Assembly (NCBI GenBank): GCA_934597465.1
Contig: CAKTSC010000036.1
Coordinates: 1 to 10,575 of the forward strand
Direction: 5' to 3'
Source: an uncultured Dysosmobacter sp.
GTDB lineage: Bacteria > Bacillota > Clostridia > Oscillospirales > Oscillospiraceae
DNA length: 10,575 bases
The notes beneath the pieces were generated by a model. The model made no database searches. It saw only the letters and a program-made list of their open reading frames with translations, and was not told where the DNA came from. The first letter of the stretch is position 1. Each line of letters starts with the position of its first letter. Below, one piece after another: positions 7,006 to 10,575 of this stretch. A program made the position numbers and the translations under genes.

Positions 7006-7026
7006 GACTGCGGCTTTGCCGCAGTC
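7006..7026. repeat. Perfect 9-bp hairpin
   Basis: GACTGCGGC and GCCGCAGTC flank a three-base loop. There is no T-run on either side. It lies at the end of the recognisable PAP2 remnant and could belong to its former downstream region. Confidence 0.45.
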
Positions 7027-7029
7027 TTC

Positions 7030-7275
7030 CCGGGCGCGGCGGCTTTTCAGAGTCCGGCCCCCAAGGGCGTCTGCCTGTCCATGGCTCTGCGCCCCCAGCG
7101 GAAGGTCAGGCGATGCCCTGCCGCGGTATCTCTTCGTGCAGAGAAAGCCCCCTGCCGCCGCCAGCCAGACGGCACCGCCATTTCCCAGGGCGGTGATCTT
7201 CCGCATCAGAAAGTCCAGAAAGGGGCAGGCCATGGCATCCTGTATCCAGCACAGCATACTCCAGTCCGGATCCAT
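7030..7275 (-). pseudogene. PAP2-family phosphatase remnant (N-terminal part only)
   Basis: ATG at 7275 with an AAAGGGGAAG ribosome site opens a frame whose first 52 residues look like the start of a PAP2 phosphatase of the undecaprenyl-diphosphate phosphatase (BcrC-like) type: WIQDAMACPFLDFLMRKIT, then ALGNGGAVW, a hydrophobic stretch, and LCTKRYRG. The following membrane helix is lost to polar residues. LKSRRAR near residue 76 sits where the first catalytic motif (K, six residues, RP) would be, but the RP is gone. The SGH and final histidine motifs are absent; the frame instead runs on into intergenic DNA as far as the promoter. Family members are about 170-250 residues, so most of the gene is missing. 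Identity is good for the first part; the 3' boundary is approximate. Confidence 0.7.
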
Positions 7276-7289
7276 GACAGTCTTCCCCT

Positions 7290-7908
7290 TTCTGCATGGC
7301 GCAGCGCTTGTATTCCTGCCGCTCCATGGCTTTTCTCGGCATTCCGGCGCCAGCAGGATGACCGCACCCAGCGCGAAGGCCGGAAGCTGAAAGGTCGTGA
7401 GATCCGTGGGCGGCAAGGGTGGATCCAGGCTGGCAGGGCCGCCCGCGATGGCATAGAGGGAGCCCAGCATCAACCCCAGGATCAGCCAGACCGTCTCCCC
7501 CGGTACTTCCACAGGGCGGTGCGGATGGCGTGGATGGAGAGCCCCACCCCGCAAGGATGCCGAGGCCCAGGGCGCAGAGGCCGGGAACCAATCCATCCGG
7601 AGCCGCAGGAAGCTGTGGACAGCCCGGACGGTGGGGATGTATACCCCCGCGATCAGCGGAATGAAGGAGCCGGAGATGCCGGGCAGCACCATGGCGGTGA
7701 TGGCCACCGCCCCGGAGAGGAAGAGGCTGCCGAACCGCAGCGGCGTGAGCTTGGCATAGTTCGCGCTGCCGAGAGCCCCCGTGCCGGTGCGCAGCAGCGT
7801 CAGCCTCACCACAACGGCGACGCCCAGCAGCAGAAACCAGCCCTGGCGCAGGGAATGCCGCAGGCTCTCCCGCTCCGCCAGCAACGGGATCGCAAACATG
7901 GCGATATT
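7290..7908 (-). pseudogene. DUF368 (undecaprenyl-phosphate translocase family) remnant, 5' truncated and frameshifted
   Basis: DUF368 membrane proteins, one of the families shown to move undecaprenyl phosphate back across the membrane, carry two PGxSG repeats. Here only the second half survives: SGAVAITAMVLPGISGSF, then GVYIPTVRAVHSFLRL, and later WLILGLMLGSLYAIAGG and a last helix ending near 7348. The first half, with its own PGxSG motif, is missing; the frame instead starts antisense to an ABC exporter piece. Between about 7497 and 7586 the family-like sequence moves through all three frames: GLCALGLGILAG, then VGLSIHAIRTALWKY, then GETVWLILG. Adding one base to each of three G/C runs (near 7582, 7547-7550 and 7497-7501) would join them, and the three losses together restore the frame. 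The stop is not clear, and the PAP2 remnant follows directly. Confidence 0.78.
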
Positions 7909-7921
7909 GGAACGCTCCCCC

Positions 7922-8021
7922 GGCCCTCCGGCGGCGGGAAAATCACCCTCTGCCACCTGCTTCCCGCTTCCGGGATGTGGACGGCGGGCGCGTCACCCTG
8001 GACGGGCACGACGTGCGGGAA
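7922..8021 (+). pseudogene. Fragment of an ABC exporter ATPase
   Basis: On the plus strand a piece of about 33 residues matches the Walker A region of type I ABC exporters (MsbA-like): PSGGGKITLCHLLP, then, after adding one C to the run at 7963-7965, RFRDVDGG and RVTLDGHDVRE. The lysine is kept but the following Ser/Thr of Walker A is isoleucine, which would harm nucleotide binding. A further base seems lost in the glycine-proline stretch at 7922-7926. Nothing of the membrane domain, signature motif or Walker B is found on either side. It is the only plus-strand coding trace here and abuts the truncated end of the DUF368 remnant, so a deletion or rearrangement has joined them. Confidence 0.75.
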
Positions 8022-8078
8022 TGCCATGCCGGAGACGCCCAACTGCCCGGGAGCCGAAGATCCCGCGCCTGCCGCCCG

Positions 8079-8114
8079 AAAAAGCAGCCGCCCCAGGCCT
8101 GGGGCGGCTGCTTT
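8079..8114 (-). terminator. Terminator of the GHKL/LytTR operon (possibly bidirectional)
   Basis: A perfect 17-bp inverted repeat (8081-8097 with 8098-8114) has a GC-rich core and A/T ends. On the minus strand the GC stem is followed by TTTTT, a classic intrinsic terminator about 100 bases after the kinase stop. The plus strand has only TTT after it, so termination that way would be weaker. Confidence 0.88.
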
Positions 8115-8209
8115 GCTGTCCGTTGCCGGCGGAAATACCAGGTATGGAGCGTTCCCCATTCGCGATGACTCCGTTGCCGCGAACCGATCCGCTCCGCAAG
8201 TCCGCTCTC

Positions 8210-9499
8210 TCACAGCGCAATGGTCAGGGTGAACCAGCCGTCCCTCGTCTGATAGGCGCAGTAGGCGCCATACTTCCGGACGAAGGCCTGGATGGAGCGG
8301 TTGCCGATGCCGTGTCCCTCCCTTTCTGCCATCGGGACGCCGCTCTCGTCAAAGCGAACCTCCCCCGAATAAGGGTTTGAGATCTTGAACATCAACTGAG
8401 GGCTGGAGATGCACTTGCAGCGAATGACCCGCTCCTCCCGCGGAAGCTTTTGGCAGGCATGGATGGCGTTCTCCAAGGCGTTGGCGAACACCGTGGACAG
8501 CTCCTCCGCGCTGACGGGCAGCTGATCCGGAATCGCCAGGGACAGCTCCATCCGGATGCCGTCCCGCTCAGCCTGCGCGCAGTAGGAGGAGAACACCGCG
8601 TCCAGGATCGGATTGCTGCAGAAACGCCGGGGGCGCATCTTCTCGAGATTCTCCACCGACGCGCCGATGTATCGCAGCGCCGCCTCCTTGTCATCCTTCT
8701 CCAGCAGGGCGGCCACCGCCAGCAGCTTGTGGCGCAGGTCATGGCGGGCGATCCGGATCTGCTCCTCGGCGATGCGGCTGGCCTCCGCCCGGGCGGTAAG
8801 GCCGGAATTCTGCAGCCGCAGCAGATCCATGTCCCGGGAGACGCCCTCCATCTGGTACTGGCGCAGCAGGCTCCGGACGATGACGATGTAGACCATGATC
8901 ATCGTCGCTTCCGCTGCCAGCAGGTAGTAGGTCATGGTGGGGTAGTCCACGTAGTAGCGGGGATAGTAGCCCAGCATGGCGATGAGGATCAGGAAGGTCA
9001 CCGGGATCAGCGCCAGGCTCCACCAGCCGCTCTTCACCGCGTGGGTCAGGTTCCGGAAGACCGGCTGCAGATGCTCCCTCTCCAGATAGATCACGATGAG
9101 GTAGAGCAGCGCCCGGTAAAAGATGTCGATGCCCCAGTATTCCCCGATGTTGTCCCGCAGCAGCCCAAAGGGCAGGCTCAGCAGGATGGAGAGGTCGATC
9201 TGGGTCACGTAGTTGAAAACCGCCTGCGGGACCGTGGCCCGGCCCAGAAGGTAGCTCAGGACAACGCCCGGCACCATGATGGCCAGGGAGAGCATGACGA
9301 AGAAGATTCGGCTGTAGTCGCCGTACTGGAGCATGATCACCGTGCAGTAGAGGAACCAGACGCCGTAGAGCCCGAAGCACAGGGCGATCCGCTTGGGCGG
9401 ATACTTATATTCGTTGAGGGACAGCAGCATCCCCAGGGTGCCCAGGTAGTTCACCAGGTAGCGCAGGATGCCGTAGGTATCTCCGCCGAAGAGGCTCAA
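8210..9499 (-). CDS. GHKL-family sensor histidine kinase (AgrC/LytS-like architecture)
   Basis: A 429-residue membrane kinase. The N-terminal 215 residues hold about six hydrophobic segments (for example 37-58, 65-85, 98-114, 126-139, 160-178 and 191-210), then a coiled linker. The kinase core has IRIARHDLRHKL with His253 as the likely phospho-acceptor, CSNPILDAVFSSY at about 294-306, the N box ANALENAIHAC (339-349) and the G box GHGIGN (395-400). This is the GHKL type that partners LytTR regulators in peptide-sensing systems. I chose TTG at 9499: GGGAGGT lies eight bases upstream and TTGA overlaps the regulator's stop. The open frame runs on to 9772 but that part lies wholly within the regulator gene. 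The next in-frame ATG would cut into the first helix. Signal unknown; no peptide gene is seen. Confidence 0.92.
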   Translation of the reverse strand: MSLFGGDTYGILRYLVNYLGTLGMLLSLNEYKYPPKRIALCFGLYGVWFLYCTVIMLQYGDYSRIFFVMLSLAIMVPGVVLSYLLGRATVPQAVFNYVTQIDLSILLSLPFGLLRDNIGEYWGIDIFYRALLYLIVIYLEREHLQPVFRNLTHAVKSGWWSLALIPVTFLILIAMLGYYPRYYVDYPTMTYYLLAAEATMIMVYIVIVRSLLRQYQMEGVSRDMDLLRLQNSGLTARAEASRIAEEQIRIARHDLRHKLLAVAALLEKDDKEAALRYIGASVENLEKMRPRRFCSNPILDAVFSSYCAQAERDGIRMELSLAIPDQLPVSAEELSTVFANALENAIHACQKLPREERVIRCKCISSPQLMFKISNPYSGEVRFDESGVPMAEREGHGIGNRSIQAFVRKYGAYCAYQTRDGWFTLTIAL

Positions 9500-10236
9500 G
9501 ACGCGCCACCTCCCAGCCAGAACTCCACCCACGCCGTCCGGATCTGGGGAGCATTCTTCCGGGGCAGAGGGATCCGGGTACCGTCCTTCACATAGAGAAA
9601 GCTCTTGTCCACCTGGGTCACAAAGGCCAGGTTGATGAGGTACGACGCACCGCACAGAAGGAAAGCAGGATCCGCCAGGAAGTCCGCCACCTCGTCCCGG
9701 AAAGCCTTCTGCAGGCTGACGCTCTCCAGCGTCTCGCCGCCGGTGAGATGGTAGTGTACGCAGCGGCCGCACAGCTCCGCATACTGCAGCTCACTGTGCA
9801 GCACCCGGCGGTACGCGCCCTTGGTTCGCACCATGACGCCCAGCTCCTGGCGCCGGGCCAGGATATCCATGGCCCGATCCAGCACGGAGACCATCTGTTC
9901 CCAGCGCACCGGCTTCAAGAGGTAGTGAAAAGCGTTGGTAAGGTAGGAATCCACCGCGTAGTCCGGCGAGGTGGTCAGATAGACGATGAGGCCCAGACTG
10001 TCCAGCTTCCGGATGGACAGGCCCACCTCGATCCCGTTCTGCTCCGGCATCACGATGTCCAGCAGGTAAAGATCGAAGTTCCCGCTCCGCTCCACCGCGT
10101 CCAGCAGCTCATAGCCCGACTGGAAGGCCCGCGTCTGGGCGGAAAGCTCCGGATGCCGGGCAAGATACCGCTCCAGCAGGGCCGCCGTTACCTCCCGCTG
10201 ATCCTTCTCATCATCCAGCAGCGCGATTCGGATCAT
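9496..10236 (-). CDS. LytTR-family response regulator
   Basis: A 246-residue regulator. The receiver domain has the acidic pair D8-D9, phosphorylation site Asp60 in LYLLDIVMPEQNG, TTSPDYA and the lysine in YLLKPV. The C-terminal part from about 135 is a LytTR DNA-binding domain, with the usual pattern of strands, a FLADPAFLLCGASYLIN stretch and a closing DGTRIPLPRK. It is the partner of the GHKL kinase whose gene overlaps it by four bases. ATG at 10236 has GGAGGGG upstream, and a promoter with TATAAT lies 40-70 bases before it. Members of this class regulate bacteriocins, virulence or competence through paired direct repeats; the target here is unknown, but the divergent gene at 10535 is a candidate. 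Confidence 0.95.
   Translation of the reverse strand: MIRIALLDDEKDQREVTAALLERYLARHPELSAQTRAFQSGYELLDAVERSGNFDLYLLDIVMPEQNGIEVGLSIRKLDSLGLIVYLTTSPDYAVDSYLTNAFHYLLKPVRWEQMVSVLDRAMDILARRQELGVMVRTKGAYRRVLHSELQYAELCGRCVHYHLTGGETLESVSLQKAFRDEVADFLADPAFLLCGASYLINLAFVTQVDKSFLYVKDGTRIPLPRKNAPQIRTAWVEFWLGGGAS
9508..9514 (-). promoter_or_regulatory. Ribosome binding site supporting the TTG start of the GHKL kinase
   Basis: GGGAGGT on the minus strand stands eight bases before TTG at 9499, inside the last codons of the regulator gene. Confidence 0.7.
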
Positions 10237-10274
10237 AATTTTTTCCCCTCCGCATGGTGAAAACTGACAAAGGT

Positions 10275-10305
10275 ATTATAGCACACGCAGACAAGCTTCC
10301 GTCAA
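10275..10305 (-). promoter_or_regulatory. Promoter of the LytTR/GHKL operon
   Basis: On the minus strand a perfect TATAAT (10280-10275) is preceded by TGC, an extended -10 form, and TTGACG lies 19 bases upstream (10305-10300). The long spacer is typical of promoters that need the extended -10 or an activator. The leader before the ATG at 10236 is about 32 bases. Confidence 0.78.
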
Positions 10306-10534
10306 GATGCCGTGAATGGAGGCATTAACAAAATCTTCACATTTTTGCGCGGAATTTTCATTTTTCCCCACAAGCGTCAAAAACTCTGCTACTTTGTGAA
10401 TGAACCCGCAATCTGTGAGAAACGTCAATGGGATCCGTTCGATTCCGTGGTCTCTTGGCGGATATCACAACGCAATCCCCAAGCAGCATCTTCTCCCCCA
10501 TCAAATTTTTAGAGAAAGAGGAAAGGTGAGTATT
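10306..10534. other. AT-richer divergent intergenic region
   Basis: This stretch between the LytTR operon promoter and the plus-strand gene is clearly more AT-rich than the rest of the window. It contains CATTTTT twice, 19 bases apart (10340 and 10359), TGTGA twice, 19 bases apart (10395 and 10414), and two copies of CGTCAA (10375, 10423), a third being the -35 element at 10300. I find no clear plus-strand promoter and no classic LytTR repeat pair, and no convincing gene. Confidence 0.5.
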
Positions 10535-10575
10535 ATGTATCATTGCAGTCTGGAACGGATGAGCGACAAGATCCA
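10535..10575 (+). CDS. Start of an unidentified plus-strand gene (runs off the right edge)
   Basis: ATG at 10535 follows AGAGGAAAGGTGAG, a good ribosome site, and gives MYHCSLERMSDKI before the window ends. This is too short to identify. It is the only intact gene start on the plus strand and is transcribed away from the LytTR/GHKL pair across a shared intergenic region, so it may be a target of that system. It could also be unrelated. Only the start is supported. Confidence 0.6.
   Translation, partial: MYHCSLERMSDKI

Noticed and set aside
8450..9595. Plus-strand open frame opposite the GHKL kinase
   Set aside because: It is rich in Gln, Asp and His, without domains, and mirrors the codon pattern of the kinase gene.
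1..10575. CRISPR array, tRNA, rRNA, insertion sequence or phage genes
   Set aside because: I found no spaced repeats, tRNA cloverleaf pattern, transposase motif or flanking inverted repeats of an insertion element.

Overview
The window looks like chromosomal DNA from a GC-rich (roughly 60% or more) low-copy Gram-positive Clostridia member, most like an Oscillospiraceae-type gut anaerobe. This rests on protein style: a BcrA-type ABC transporter beside a two-component system, GHKL/LytTR signalling, a clostridial AbrB-like protein and a PyrK-type dihydroorotate dehydrogenase. Strong AGGAGG ribosome sites and sigma-A promoters fit as well. The genus is inference.

Almost everything is on the minus strand, so transcription runs right to left. 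At the right edge (10535 to 10575) a plus-strand gene begins and leaves the window. A divergent 298-base AT-richer region separates it from a LytTR response regulator and a GHKL sensor kinase (10236 to 8210), which overlap by four bases, have their own promoter, and end at a strong hairpin terminator near 8079-8114.

From about 8021 to 6900 lies a gene graveyard. It holds a roughly 33-residue piece of an ABC exporter ATPase on the plus strand, the back half of a DUF368 (undecaprenyl-phosphate translocase family) gene on the minus strand, and the front of a PAP2 phosphatase gene on the minus strand. All three are truncated, and the DUF368 and ABC pieces also carry single-base losses in G/C runs. 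A 376-codon open frame runs across the two minus-strand remnants and into intergenic DNA, but it is not one gene.

A near-consensus promoter (6848-6876) with a perfect TetR-style palindrome at its start site (6824-6841) then opens what looks like a six-gene operon: AbrB-like protein, OmpR-type response regulator, BcrA-type ATPase, ABC-2 permease, a histidine kinase with almost no outside domain, and a small alpha/beta hydrolase. The likely role is sensing and relieving an envelope-acting compound. The decayed DUF368 and PAP2 genes just upstream belong to undecaprenyl carrier recycling, so the region may once have been a larger bacitracin-type or lipid-carrier locus. That link is inference.

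A hairpin (2045-2086) ends this operon. The left end is a pyrimidine biosynthesis operon with its own consensus promoter: pyrC (dihydroorotase) followed by translationally coupled pyrK, which runs off the left edge.
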